A stretch of DNA of 64,000 bases from Larix kaempferi (Eukaryota > Streptophyta > Pinopsida > Pinales > Pinaceae): assembly GCA_027924585.1 (NCBI GenBank), contig BSBM01000260.1, forward strand, positions 14,831,001 to 14,895,000, given 5' to 3'. Of the stretch, positions 22,572-35,483 are shown piece by piece. The position numbers were made by a program, and so were the translations under genes. Each line of letters starts with the position of its first letter. Position 1 is the stretch's first letter. Below the pieces are notes generated by a model that had not been told where the DNA came from, ran no database searches, and saw only the letters and a list, made by a program, of their open reading frames with translations.

Positions 22572-24338
22572 TGTAATGTCCCCATTCAAATAAGTGCATA
22601 GTAAGACAATCCCATCAATCCTACTAGTTTCCTAGGTTGGATGGGCACATGTGGGATGGTAATAAGGAAACTAATAAATGATATTTAGACATTAGAAGGG
22701 TTCAAGCATTTAATCAATATGATGAATAAATAAATTCAAGAGAAATTCTAGGTGGCAAGTGGTTTTGGAGACATATGGAGGTGGTGGGACCCACACTAGC
22801 TTGATTTTTCAATGACACATGGCAGCTCTCTCTTGCCAATTTGAATTCATGGGAAGGTGAACACTCTTGGGTGAGTTGGTAAGTCATAACACATGGCATT
22901 GAGCATCTTAGGTTGAAATGGGATGGAATAGTAAACTCCATGGGAGAGGAAGAGTCAAATTGGAAACTAGTGGACACTTGGGCTAGATTCCCTAGTTTTA
23001 TGACAACAATAATAAAGCATCTATGGCATTTATGACAAAATTCAGACCTGACTTCTTACACCTGACCATTATGACATGTCAGCCCCAAAAATAGGCTCAA
23101 GAAGGCGCTCATGGAATTGGAGGAATCTAAAGAGACTCAAATTCGAATTTGGGAGAAGATGGAAGGTTGGAACTAGGAGACAAGTGGCAAATGAGGAATA
23201 TTTTCTAAATGAAAAATTATTGAATCTATTGAGAGGATTTCGACCCCTTGAAGGCTAATGTTGGTTATAAAATGTAGAAATCAAGTATGAGAATGGCTTT
23301 TGATGATTTGAGAAAAATTGCATTTGTGAAGAGAGAGCTAGTAGATGACTAGTTTCTTGCCTTAGCCAATTTCGAGGGTGAAATATTCCCATCCAAGTTG
23401 GTGTTTGGAGAGGCCACTCAGGTCTTTCATGGTGCTTTAATGGAGTTTGTATTTGCAGGTATCAGCTACAGGAATTTTCATGGTTTGATTTAGTGCAGCA
23501 CTTTCTCTCCACCGTTTCCAGTTTTGAAGGCATATTCGTGCTCCTTGAGGGAGGGCGTTTTTGGTGAGCACTTGTGCTTCTTAAGAGAGCTTCTAATTAT
23601 ATATTTATGATTTTAATAGCTTCATATCCTCTGTTATTAATATTCAGAAAGTCTCAGGTCGAAATACCCACTGGTTGTATGCAAAACTATTGATTAATGA
23701 GCAAACAATGTCCATTTCCCCAATGCATTGATGTATGACACTATAATGTTGATTATTTCGAATGGATGGATGATTCTCTGATATATTTGTGATCAATATA
23801 CTTCCATGGATGTCTTCTACAAGTTTCATGTACTGTACTTGAGCATTTGAAGCATTTTTACTCAGTTTAGTTGTATTGGGAGGTGAAATAGTGCCATTTC
23901 CCCAAGGGTCGAATTGGGGGTTTTTGCTGTTGAATGTGAGAGAGTTAGAACAGTAGTAAAAATAAATTAATGGTGCATATGAGACCTTAATCACATACTT
24001 AACACATTATATACCTATGTTCATAAATTTGTGGGATTTTGGAGGCATTTGGAAGACCATTTGCAGTGTTACCCGGGGGGGATTTGATGCACAAATTACT
24101 AGTCAAAATTACATATATTGATCATAATACAAATCAAGTTTGCAGCATTATTTGGAGGGCCATAAAACATCCATGAACCTGATATTCAAGTCTAAATACC
24201 ATTCATACACTCCTATAGAAGATTTGGGAGCATTTGGGTTGATTTGGAGGTCAAAACAGTAAAACTAGTCAAAGGTCGAAATTGGGAAAAAAGTGGAAAA
24301 TTGGGCATTTTAATAAAATTTGAAAAAGGGATATTACA
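22572..24338 (+). repeat. 5' LTR of the nested chromovirus
   Basis: It starts TGTAATGTCCCCATTCAAAT and ends AAAGGGATATTACA, two bases before the primer site. It would contain the promoter and the RNA start. The small ORFs on either strand inside it (for example 22714-22977 and 23644-23994, minus) have near-identical partners in the 3' LTR but no known domain and are treated as chance. Confidence 0.97.
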
Positions 24339-24340
24339 AG

Positions 24341-24353
24341 TGGTATCAGAGCA
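24341..24353 (+). other. Primer binding site, initiator Met tRNA type
   Basis: tggtatcagagca lies two bases after the 5' LTR. It is complementary to the 3' end of plant initiator Met tRNA, the usual primer of chromoviruses. Confidence 0.95.
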
Positions 24354-24374
24354 TGTTCTTGGCACCTGATTGTC

Positions 24375-27300
24375 TTAACAAGAAGTCAAAAGAATAATCC
24401 ACCACCCTTTGAACCAGTAGTTGAAGAGGTTTTTGTTGAAGAAGAGGTAGTAGAAAAAGAGGAGTCTTTCGCTGGAACCATGGGTAGAGGGGAGGATGAC
24501 AAATTAAAACATAAGGAGGAACTTATTGCAACCTTAGATCCATGTTTCTCTAAAATTTCAGCAAACATGGATAGGATAGGTGATAAATTGTTGCAAGGAT
24601 TCGAATTGTTGGTTAGCCAGCTTCAAAGCAAAGGGATAATAGGAGATAATAGTGGTTCACACTCAAGGGAAAAGATGAAAGGGAATGAGCATATTTTCTC
24701 AAGTACAGGACCTCATAATAGACCTGATGAATTTCAAAGCACACAAAGGCCTACTGCACCTAAATTTCTCACACCCAAAGAAGATCCCAATCTTGAATTG
24801 GATTACAAGAAACTAGTAAATGATTGGAATGATTTGAATGAAGAGTGTAAAAGAGGTGTACCACTCAGTGACTGCATTGATGCTATGAAAAAGATTAATA
24901 GGAAGGGAGACAATAGGAGTCCATTCCAAAACAAAGAATTAAATAGTGCTATTAGAAAAATGTCACTTCCTACTTTTGATGGTTCTTCTCAAAATTCTGC
25001 TAACACTTGGGTGCAAAAATTGGATGTATATTTTCAGCTGAATCCTATGTTGGAAGATGATGCATTAAAAATGGCCATTTTTCATTTGGAAGGAGATGCC
25101 AATGAATGGTGGTTTCATGGGCTGAAAACCTTGGGTCATAATCAGGTTAAAACATATGGATAATTTGTTGACAGGGTACTAGAAAGATTTGAACAAAAAT
25201 ATCCAGAATTGCCTTTCAAAGAACTAGCTCAATTGAAGCAAACCGGGTCCCCTACTGAATATATGATGGACTTTCAAAAATTATCAGTCAAGGTGGCTGA
25301 TGTATCTATGGGAAGATTAGTATTGCTGTTCACTGAAGGTTTGGCTGAACCCTTAAGAGGTTTGGTCAAAGCCCATAAGCCAACTACATTAAAAGATGCA
25401 ATGAGCTTGACTAGGGATCTCCAAAATGTGCTTCCTAGAACGAGATTTCCTCCTAAGCCTAGCTATAAATTTGAAAAGAAACCTTGGCAAAGGGATGGAT
25501 ATGATAAGAAACCTTGGCAAAGAGAGTCATTTGAGAGGATTAAAAAAGAGGGACTAAACAGGGATGAACTTAGAAAAAAGAAACTATGCTTCACATGCTT
25601 CCAACCATGGACACCGGGGCACAAATGTACCAAAGGAAAGGCTCAATACCTAGAAGTATTTTCTGATAATGAGGGGTATTATGGGGGCATGGATGAAGAT
25701 GGACATATTTCATATCAAGAAGAGGCATATGAGACAGCAGTAGAAGAGGAAAGACAAGAAGAAAATCATCCTTCACCAGACAAAGCAAGAATGGCAGTGC
25801 TTTTAGCAGTACCTCGCTATCATACTATCCGATGCAAAGGTGTGGTACAAGAACAAAGAACTTCAGTTTTGGTAGATGGAGGAGCCACTCATAACTTCAT
25901 TGATGTAGAGATGGTAGAGAAAAGAAAGATACCTATTGAACCATTTGATGGCTTCACAGTTGTCATTCCCGGTCACAACACAATGCAATGCAAAACATGG
26001 GTTCCAAAGCTGCAAGTCACCGTAGGTAACTATACTTTTGTTGATAGTTTTTATGTGGTTGATGTTGCCGATACTAATGTGGTTTTGGGAGTGCAATGGT
26101 TGTATTCAATAGGAGAGCATATAGTAAATTATCAAATTCCCGAAATGAAATTCCAAGATTCAAAAGGAGTACAAAGAGTTGTGAGAGGGCAACACACTTA
26201 TCCAAATCAAGTAGTGACTTGCAATAGCATGAGATCTATATTGAGGCATGGGGATATAGAATGGGCTGCTGAATGTCATATTACATCTCCCAAGCCAACT
26301 ATAAATATTGTCAAACACCCAAAGGATATAGAGATACTTTTGCAAAATATGAAAAGGTTTTTAGAGACCTTCCACATGGTAGGCCACCGGATAGGGGGGT
26401 TGAGCACAGTATTGTTTTGGATGAGGGTACTTCACCCATTCAGATACCACCTTATAGACATCCTAAAAGGTTTAGAGATGAGATTGAAAAAAGATATCCA
26501 AGAACTCCTAGAGTTGGGGCTCATTAGACCAAGCTCTAGCCCTTATGCTTCTTCAGTAGTGCTAGTGAAGAAAAAAGATGGAACATTGAGAATGTGCATA
26601 GATTTTAGAGCCTTGAACAAAAAGACTATAAAAAATAGGTATCCTATTCCTAGGATTGATGAGCTCATGGATGAGCTACATGGGGCCAAATACTTCTCAA
26701 AAATTGACCTTAGATCAGGGTATCACCAAATTCGAATGAAAGATGAAGATGTGCAAAAGACCGCTTTTCGATGTCATTTTGGCCACTTTGAATTTCTTGT
26801 CATGCCTTTTGGGTTAACCAATGCTCCAGCCACCTTTCAAGCATGTATGAATAGGATATTTTGCAAGCAACTAAGAAGGTTTGTTTTGGTTTTCTTTGAT
26901 GATATTCTCATTTACAGTAAAACATGGGAAGAGCATTTGCAGCAGTTAGAGATTGTGTTGAAAATCTTGCAAGAAGAGTCCTTATTTGCTAAATTATCAA
27001 AATGTGAATTTGGAATGAAAGAACTACTGTATCTTGGGAACATTATTGGGCAAGAAGGAGTGAAGGTACACATGGAAAAAATCAGGGCTATCTTGGATGG
27101 CCATCACCAAAAATATTACCGAATTGAGAGGCTTTATTGGCATATGCACCTACTACAGAAAATTTGTGAAAGGGTTCTCCAAGTTGACTTCTCCACTCAC
27201 TGATTTGACTAAGAAGGATGCTTTCAAGTGGGATGAAGAGGCTGAAAAGGCCTTCCAAAAAATGAAAGAGGTAATGAGTAGTTGTCCCATACTTGCACTT

Positions 27301-29157
27301 CCTGATTTTACTAAACTTTTTGTTGTGGAATGTGATGCTTCAGGTGGAGGAATAGGGGCTGTCCTAAAGCAAGGCCAACACCCCATAGCCTTTGAGAGCA
27401 GAAAGTTGCAGCCTCATGAAAAAATTTACTCCATCTATGATAAAGAAATGCTGGCCATTATGCATGCATTGGCCAAATTCAAACAATACTTGGTGGGCAG
27501 CAAGTTTGTGGTGAAAACTGACCACAATAGTCTAAGACACTTTCTCACCCAAAAAGATCTAAATGAAAGGCAACAAAAGTGGGTAAGCAAGATTCAAGCT
27601 TATGATTTTGATATTGAATATGTCAAAGGAAAGAATAATATAGTAGCAGATGCTTTGTCAAGAAGGCCTTCTTTTTCTCTCATGGATATTGCTAAGGATT
27701 AGAAAAACATGCTACTAGTTGAATATGCCAAAGACAAATTTGCTTGTGATGTGTTGGATGAAATCAAAGGGGATGATAATTATAGGATTTTGAATGGGCT
27801 GATATATTATAAGGGAATAATTTATTTAGTTCATAACTCCAAGCTCAAGTACCGAATTTTGCAAGAAGCACATGATTCCCCACTAGCGGGCCATCCGGGG
27901 ATCTTCAAAACTTATAGACAGTTGAGGCAAAGATTTTTTTGGAAGGGGATGAAGGAAGATGTTCAGAAGTATGTGAATGAATGTAAAGCATGTCAACAAA
28001 ACAAATCAGAACTTACATGTCCAGCCGGCCTATTACAACCATTGCCCATTCCGGAGCAAAAATGGGACAGTAATTCCATGGATTTCATCACCGAATTGCC
28101 TAAATCCTTGGGTAAGGATTGTATCTATGTGGTAGTTGATAGGTTGACAAAATTTGCTCATTTTTTTGCTGTTACATCATCTTTTAGTGCTACACAAGTG
28201 GCTGATATTTTTTTCAAAGAAATCTTCAGATTGCATGGGCTTCCCAAGAGCATTATCAGTGATAGAGATAGTAGATTCATGGGTGCTTTTTGGAAAGAAA
28301 TTTTTAGTTTGGTAGGCACTCAATTGACTCCAAGTACCAGCTATCATCCACAAACTGATGGACAAACAGAGAGGGTAAACCAATGGTTGGAAGGATACCT
28401 AAGAAACTATGTGGGAGGGCAGCAAAAAGCATGGGCAAAATGGCTACACTTGGGTGAGTTTTGCTACAACACCACTTATCATATGTCAATAGGAATGTCT
28501 CCTTTCAAAGCATTATATGGTTATGATGCACTTACATTTGCTGACATTATATTTGGTGATAGTAGAGCCCAAAAGGCTAAAGATTGGGTGGAAGAGAGCC
28601 AAGAAATTTTAAAGCTCTTGAAAGACAATTTGCAGGTTGCTCAAAATCAGCAAAAAAAATATGCTGATAGACATAGAGAAGAGAGAACCTTTCAAGTCAA
28701 TGACTTAGTATATTTAAGGTTGCAGCCCTATAAACAAACATCTCTCGAAAAGAATGGAGCAGAAAAATTAAAACCAAGGTACTATGGGCCATACAAGGTA
28801 GTGCGGAAGGTTGGAGAAGTAGCATATGAACTAGAACTTCCGGAAGGAAGTAAAATCCACAATGTATTTCATGTTTCTTGTCTTAAGAAAGCTCTTGGTC
28901 AGCAAATCATCACTTCAGAAATACTTCCTCCTTTGGATGATGAAGGTCAGCTCACACTTGTTCCGGAAAAGATTTTGAAGACACGGGAAAGAAGGTTGAG
29001 GAGTAGAATCATCAAAGAATATTTAGTGCAATGGAAGGACTTACCAAATGAAGATGCCACATGGGAAGAGGAGAATATTTTGCAGCATCCAAATTTGAAA
29101 TTGCTTGAGGACAAGCAATCTTGGGTGGGGAGGACTATAATGTCCCCATTCAAATAA
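24375..29157 (+). pseudogene. Chromovirus gag-pol polyprotein (two stops, one frameshift)
   Basis: In-frame coding reaches back to about 24375, where the expected start codon seems lost; the first ATG in frame is at 24480. Gag spans about 24480-25650 with a knuckle CFTCFQPWTPGHKC (about 25587). Protease has VLVDGGATHNF (about 25870). Reverse transcriptase has RMCIDFRALNKKT, MPFGLTNAPATFQ and the catalytic FFDDILIYS (about 26895). RNase H begins VVECDASGGG. Integrase has HPG..., CKACQQ, then catalytic Asp in NSMDFITEL, Asp in ISDRDSRF and Glu in TERVNQWLE. A chromodomain ends it (EYLVQWKDLPNEDATWEEE), which would steer insertion to particular chromatin. Breaks are TAA at 25161, a one-base frame change near 27095 and TAG at 27700. 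The frame ends inside the 3' LTR. Confidence 0.95.
29123..29134 (+). other. Polypurine tract of the nested chromovirus
   Basis: gggtggggagga lies one base before the 3' LTR and overlaps the last codons of the polyprotein. It primes plus-strand synthesis. Confidence 0.9.
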
Positions 29158-30904
29158 GTGCATAGTAAGACAATCCCATCAATCCTACTAGTTTCCTAGG
29201 TTGGATGGGCACATGTGGGATGGTAATAAGGAAACTAATAAATGATATTTAGACATTAGAAGGGTTCAAGCATTTAATAAATATGATGAATAAATAAATT
29301 CAAGAGAAATTCTAGGTGGCAAGTGGTTTTGGAGACATATGGAGGTGGTGGGACCCACACTAGCTTGATTTTTCAATGACACATGGCAGCTCTCTCTTGC
29401 CAATTCGAATTCATGGGAAGGTGAACACTCTTGGGTGAGTTGGTAAGTCATAACACATGGCATTGAGCATCTTAGGTCGAAATGGGATGGAATAGTAACC
29501 TCCATGGGAGAGGAAGAGTCAAATTGGAGACTAGTGGACACTTGGGCTAGATTCCCTAGTTTTATGACAACAATAATGAAGCATCTATGACAGTTATGAC
29601 AAAATTCAGACCTGAATTCTTACACCTGACCATTATGACATGTCAGCCCCAAAAATAGGCTCAAGAAGGCGCTCATGGAGTTGGAGGAATCTAAAGAGAC
29701 CCAAATTCGAATTTGGGAGAAGATGGAAGGTTGGAACTAGGAGACAAGTGGCAAATGAGGAATATTTTCTAAATGGAAAATTATTGAATCTATTGAGAGG
29801 ATTTCGACCCCTTGAAGGCTAATGTTGGTTATAAAATGTAGAAATCAAGTATGAGAATGGATTTTGATGATTTGAGAAAAATTGCATTTGTGAAGAGAGA
29901 GCTAGTGGATGACTAGTTTCTTGCCTTAGCCAATTTCGAGGGTGAAAGATTCCCATCCAAGTTGGTGTTTGGAGAGGCCACTCAGGTCTTTCATGGTGCT
30001 TTAATGGAGTTTGTATTTGTAGGTAGCAGCTACAGTAATTTTCATGGTTTGATTTAGTGCAGCACTTTCTCTCCACCGTTTCCAGTTTTGAAGGCATATT
30101 CGTGCTCCTTGAGGGAGGGCGTTTTTGGTGAGCACTTGTGCTTCTTGAGAGAGCTTCTCATTATATATTTATGATTGTAATAGCTTCATATCCTCTGTTA
30201 TTAATATTCAGAAAGTCTCAGGTCGAAATATCCACTGGTTGTATGCAAAACTATTGATTAATGAGCAAACAATGTCCATTTCCCCAATGCATTGATGTAT
30301 GACACTATAATGTTGATTATTTCGAATGGATGGATGATTCTCTGATATATTTGTGATCAATACACTGCCATGGATGTCTTATACAAGTTTCATGTACTGT
30401 ACTTGAGCATTTGAAGCATTTTTACTCAGTTTAGTTGTATTGGGAGGTGAAATAGTGCCATTTCCCCAAGGGTCGAATTGGGGGTTTTTGCCGTTGAATG
30501 TGAGAGAGTTATAACAGTAGTAAAAATCAATTAATGGTGCATATGAGACCTTAATCACATGCTTAACACATTATATACCTCTGTTCATAAATTTGTGGGA
30601 TCTTGGAGGCATTTGGAAGGCCATTTGCAGTGTTACCCGGGGGGGATTTGATGCACAAATTACTAGTCAAAATTACATATATTGATCAGAATACAAATCA
30701 AGTTTGCAGCAGTATTTGGAGGGCCATAAAACATCCCTAAACCTGATATTCAAGTCTAAATACCATTCATACACTCCTACAGAATATTTGGGAGCATTTG
30801 GGTTGATTTGGAGGTCAAAACAGTAAAACTAGTCAAAGGTCGAAATTGGGAAAAAAAAGTGGAAAATTGGGCATTTTAATAAAATTTGAAAAAGGGATAT
30901 TACA
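29136..30904 (+). repeat. 3' LTR of the nested chromovirus
   Basis: It is near identical to 22572-24338 over its full length. It starts TATAATGTCCCC where the 5' copy has TGTAATGTCCCC, so the conserved TG has mutated here. It ends AAAGGGATATTACA and is followed by the TCCAC target duplication. Confidence 0.97.
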
Positions 30905-31662
30905 TCCACTCACATTTCGGATCATATTTAGGAGTGGAGTAGACAAAAGAGGTTGATTAAAGCTAATATTCCACTATATTTTCTTCTAGAATGGTTCCTT
31001 AAGTCCCTTTTACCCTATATTGTGAAGGATTTCTCAAAATACGAAGTAACGACTGAGGAACAAGACATATTTAAAGCTCAGCAGTTAGACTTGATATACG
31101 ATTAGTCTAGGATTCTTTATGAGATTATTCTTGATGCACCATGATCGAGTCATGAATCCAAACCAACTCTAGGACCTCATGTTGATGGCATCATAGGCTC
31201 CTCAAGTTCCAAGGTTGTAGACTATGTGATGAATCAGATGCAGAATTTTTCTATTAAACATTCTGCAACAGGACAAGCTACGACTTCATCCTCTCCCACC
31301 TAGTTGCGGAGGTACATTATGTGCAGTCGACGAACCTGAAGGGTAACTAGAAACCTAGAGGCAATAATAAAAAGGGGAAGAACAATCGTAAGGGTGGGAA
31401 TAACAACAATAAGAAAGGAAATGCTAATAATGAGAAAATTGACAATAATGATTGTGGGGACAAGAAGCAAAAATAGAAGGTGAAGTATCCTTGTAAGATT
31501 TGCTCATAGGATCACCTCACTCACTTGTGCCCCGAGATGGATGAAGCCTCGAATCTCATAGCACAGAGCCTAGTTGTGTTAACGAATCCACTTCCCCATA
31601 ATCAAAATACGACTTAAAGTGCTTCCAAAACTAGAAATGGGTATGTTGGAACTTCAAACCCT

Positions 31663-34600
31663 TTGTCCCATGATGGTGGCCATGGATGTGTTAATATGGT
31701 ACAATCAGAGGTTAATTTCACCACTCACTCTCGTGATTATGGTCCTCTGCCACCCTCTATGGGGAAATATCCTCCTCCTTTAGAGATCCCTTTGCAGATT
31801 GATAACCATGAGCGTATGCCACGTGTTCCGAAAGGATTCCTTAAGTGCTTGGCTCACAACCATAATGCTCGAGCTACACAAAACTATTTCGTCGTTGAGG
31901 ATATAGGCCAAACGTCATCTACTATGTCATCTTTGGAGGTACTCCATATGTTTCCTTCACAGAGGAATGCCTTGTTATCCTCCTTGGGAGCTCTTGATTC
32001 AAGTGGCCCTAGTGCTATCAAGTTTGAGACTGCTGATGTCCAGCCTCACTTACCTTACTATGTGGTTTTTCAATTCCATGTGGAGTGTCTTGATATGACC
32101 GTCAAACATACTGTTGTTGACGAAGGTGATTCTATGTCAGTGATGTTCTTGTCTTGTTGGAAGGCCCTTGGCTCTCCTCTGTTATCCAAGTCTATGACCA
32201 TGTTGATTTCGTTTAATGGTCGTTCGTTTCGAACGCATGGAATAATACCCTCTCTCCATATCTAGTTGGGTGGGAAGTCCATGCCAATTGAGATTGAGGT
32301 GGTTTATGCACCCATTGAATACAATATTTTACTGGGTAGGAATTGGATCTACACTATGAAAGCGGTTGTGTCGTCCATGTTTCAAGTGAATTACATTCCT
32401 CATGAAGGAAAGATCATGAATGTTGACGAGTTCCCTTTTACTAGCTCCAATTCCTCTGCATCGCTAGGATCTATGGTTCCTAAGATTGAAAATTCTCAAA
32501 ATACAAGTGAGAATGTTGGTGTCGACATGTATTCCTCTCTTATGGGAACCTTTAATTTTTCGGCACCAATCTTGTTTATCGATTCCATTTCTGATGGTGC
32601 TCGATCACTATTGAGTTTGGTTTCGTACCGTACTTCATATTTTAATAATCCATGGACTCTCCCTTCCACGATCGCATCATGCAAAGAGCATTCACATATC
32701 GGAATGGCTATGCCACTATTTGCAGCTGAGGTTGCTTATCAATTTGTAGAACAAGTCACTGCAAACCCCGATATTTCCTCTTCACGGACGGAGCAGAAAG
32801 ATCACGCACTACCATCGGCTTTGGAGGTCAACTCATCTTTCTCACGCCCAAAAGATAACTTTCCCACACCTTTCATTGATTATATTTTGGACAAATATGC
32901 GGGAAGTGAGATTTTCCCGTTTATCGATGGTTTTTCGAGTTATAATCAAATCCAAATCAAGCCCGAGGATCAACATAAGACAACATTTATTTGTCCTTGG
33001 GATACTTTTGCATACCGTAAAATTCCCTTCGGCCTTAAAAACACTGGAGCAACGTTCCAACAAGCTATGACCTTCGTGTTTCACAATAGTAAATGTAGTG
33101 TAGAGGCTTATCTGGACGATCTTGTTGCTCACTCTTGCAAGAGAGTGAATCATATAGACCACCTTCATCATGTATTCAAAATATGTTGACGCTATAAGAT
33201 CTGTTTAAACCCTCATAAATGCATCTTTTGTGTTAGAACATGACACAGTCTTATCTAGACGATCTTGTTGCTCACTCTTGCAAGAGAGTGAATCATATAG
33301 ACCACCTCCATCTTGTATTCAAAAGATGTTGGCGCTATAAGATCCGTTTAAACCCTCATAAATGCATCTTTTGTGTTAGAACATGACGCTTTTTTGGATT
33401 CATTGTTTCGAAGGAGGGGATTAGGGTCGACCCCTTAAAGATTGAGAAAATACTTCAATTTCCTCCCCCACGCTCAATTACTCAACTTTAGAGTCTACAA
33501 GGGAAATATAATTTTCTACGTCACTTTCTAGTGAACTTTTCCAACCTTACTAAAGGTTTCATGCACCTTTTGAAGAAGCATTTTCCGTTTATATGGGATG
33601 AGTGATCCCAGGAATCCTTCGATGCTCTTAATAAATCCCTAGTATCGGCGCCTCTACTGCATCCTCCCGACTATAATAGACACTTTTTATTTATATCGTT
33701 GCATCTCAAGAGACGGTTGGCATGGTCATGGTTCAAGAGGATGACGAGGTCCAAGAGCATGTTATCTATTATCTCAAGTGAAATTTAGTATATGTTGAAC
33801 TCAGGTATACTCACGTCAAAAAATTGGCACTTGTGACCGTTCATGCAGTTTTGAGGTTGTGCCACTACATTTTACTTCACAAGACTACCATTATGGAATA
33901 TATCAATCCATTTCAATTTGTCTTAACAAGACGCATGATTGGGGGGGAATATAATAAATGGATTGTGATTTTACAAGAATTTGACCTCGATTTTGTTTCG
34001 GTGAAATCGAAGAATTATTTGGTCTTTGCGGAGTTAATGTATGATTTCCCTAGGATTGATGAGGACACAATTTATGATGACTCATTTGTGGATGAGCATA
34101 TCTTCCTCATCTCATCTTCAGACCCTTGGTATAGAAACATTATTGTGTATCTCCATACCCTAAAGTTCCCTCTACATATTTTGAGGGATGAACGACGACG
34201 TATACGTCATCGGGATAAAAACTACCTTATCATCGGTGACACTCTATATCTCCAAGGGTGGATTCCATTTTCCGTCGTTGTTTAACTCACGAAGAAGCCG
34301 AGGCTATGCTTATTAATGATTTCCACAGTGGGGCATGTGGTGGTCACTTATCTGGGCTGGAAACAACTCAGAATATTCTGCGAGCTGGTTACTATTGGTC
34401 GTCTATCTTTAAATATTTTGTTAACGGGATCAAGAGATGTCACCCTTGACAGGTGTTTTCTCACAATATGCGCTTGCGTCCTGCCCCCCTGTATCCAGTC
34501 ATAACCGTCGGTCCCTTCACTAAGTGGGGGGTGGATTTCATGGATTGCAACCGAGCTTCGGCTGGGGGGCATCACCATATCATTGTGGCTGTGGATTATT

Positions 34601-35373
34601 TTACTAAGTGGGAAGAGGCCATGCCAAATATTGAATCCGATGGTGAGAATGCATCCCGCTTCGTGTTTAATCAGATTATCTCTCGGTTTGGGATCCCGAA
34701 GGAGATTTTCACTAACCATGGCAGTCACTTCCAAAATAAAATGATGACGGAATTTGCATTAAATTTGGTGTTTAAACAAGATCATCCATCGTCTTCCTAT
34801 CCCCGGGTGAATGGACAAGTAGAGGCGATTAATAACTCTCTTAAGTCCATCTTACAGAAAACCGTCATACAAAGAAATTCTACCTGGCATATTATGTTAT
34901 ACCCTGCTTTATGGGAATACTGAACCGTAGTTAATACTTCCACTATTGTTTCACCTTTTCAATCAGTTCATGGTGTGGAGTCCATTCTTCCAATTGAATG
35001 TGAAATCCCTTTGTTGAAGCTAGCCATCAAGTTCATTCCTGACACTTCAGAATTAGAACAATGTTTAATACACCTCGAGCAACTTGATGAGCAAAATCGA
35101 GATGCCTCTGTGGCTATAGAAGCTAATAAATGTCGTGTTAAGACTCAATATGATAAGTCTGTCTATCCCCTATAGTACCCTAATGGTGAATTGGTCCTCT
35201 TGTATGACCAAACTAAGGAACCGCTGGGGGTAGGAAAGTTTAACCCAATGTGGCAAGGTCCTTACATCGTGAGGCATGTCCTAGATAAAGGAGCTTATGA
35301 GTTGGAATATTACGAAGGGAATATGTTGAAGGAGCCTAGAAATGTGCTCTACCTTAAGCAGTACTATCCTTGA
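31663..35373 (+). pseudogene. Element A pol: protease, RT, RNase H, integrase (decayed)
   Basis: Protease region: TVVDEGDSMSVMFLSCWKAL (about 32110) with D-E-G in place of the usual D-S-G, and ILLGRNWIYTM (about 32325). Reverse transcriptase: FPFIDGFSSYNQI, IPFGLKNTGATFQ and AYLDDLVAHS (about 33105); a tandem duplication repeats this active site (see 33107-33392). Connection and RNase H at about 33390-34150 are heavily shifted. Integrase: zinc-binding HSGACGGHLSG (about 34322) with IKRCHP, catalytic Asp in GVDFMDCN, TNHGSHF where the second catalytic Asp is now Asn, Glu in NGQVEAIN. It ends LYLKQYYP and TGA at 35371-35373. The product would copy and insert the element, but this copy is dead. 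Confidence 0.85.
33107..33392 (+). repeat. 143-bp tandem duplication across the RT active site
   Basis: 33107-33249 and 33250-33392 are near-identical direct copies, beginning cttatctggacgatcttgtt and cttatctagacgatcttgtt. Each encodes the YLDD motif and the following helix. The unit is not a multiple of three, so the second copy is out of frame with the first. Confidence 0.95.
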
Positions 35374-35483
35374 GTTTTCAGCTTAGGCTGGTACCTTGTA
35401 CATTATTGTATAGTTTTGTACATAGTTTTATTTTTTTCTTTTGGTGTCTCTGGTTTGCTTATATGCTTCCTCTTGCTTGGAAG

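Larger units (their letters stand above)
22572..30904 (+). mobile_element. Complete chromovirus (Ty3/gypsy) nested in element A gag
   Basis: Two LTRs of 1767 and 1769 bp flank an initiator-Met primer site, a gag-pol reading frame ending in a chromodomain, and a purine tract. The five bases before the 5' LTR (22567-22571) and after the 3' LTR (30905-30909) are both TCCAC, a perfect target duplication. Gag of element A reads through the junction when the insert is removed. By eye the two LTRs differ at about 40 positions, so this insertion is much younger than its host. Its coding region has two stops and one frameshift. A solo LTR of the same family sits at 40842-42600. Confidence 0.97.
21112..31600 (+). 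pseudogene. Element A gag, split by the chromovirus at 22572-30904
   Basis: Coding begins near 21112 as a Ser/Pro/Gly-rich region with a few stops and continues, after a frame change near 21770, in the ORF 21742-22571. A capsid-type gag domain follows: IPKFEGNKGEDPSDHV, LFQCTLTGPAAKWYV and FLNHFQLSVCYDAST. The reading frame runs into the TCCAC target site at 22567 and, once the inserted element and one TCCAC copy are set aside, resumes in frame at 30910 (HISDHI, one stop, then EWSRQKRLIKANIP). An Asn/Lys-rich basic linker leads to a CCHC knuckle, CKIC..DHLTHLCP, at about 31495-31540. The protein would form the intracellular particle. Confidence 0.75.

Noticed and set aside
25591-28489. Minus-strand ORFs opposite the chromovirus polyprotein
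   Set aside because: They are shadows of the plus-strand gag-pol frame.
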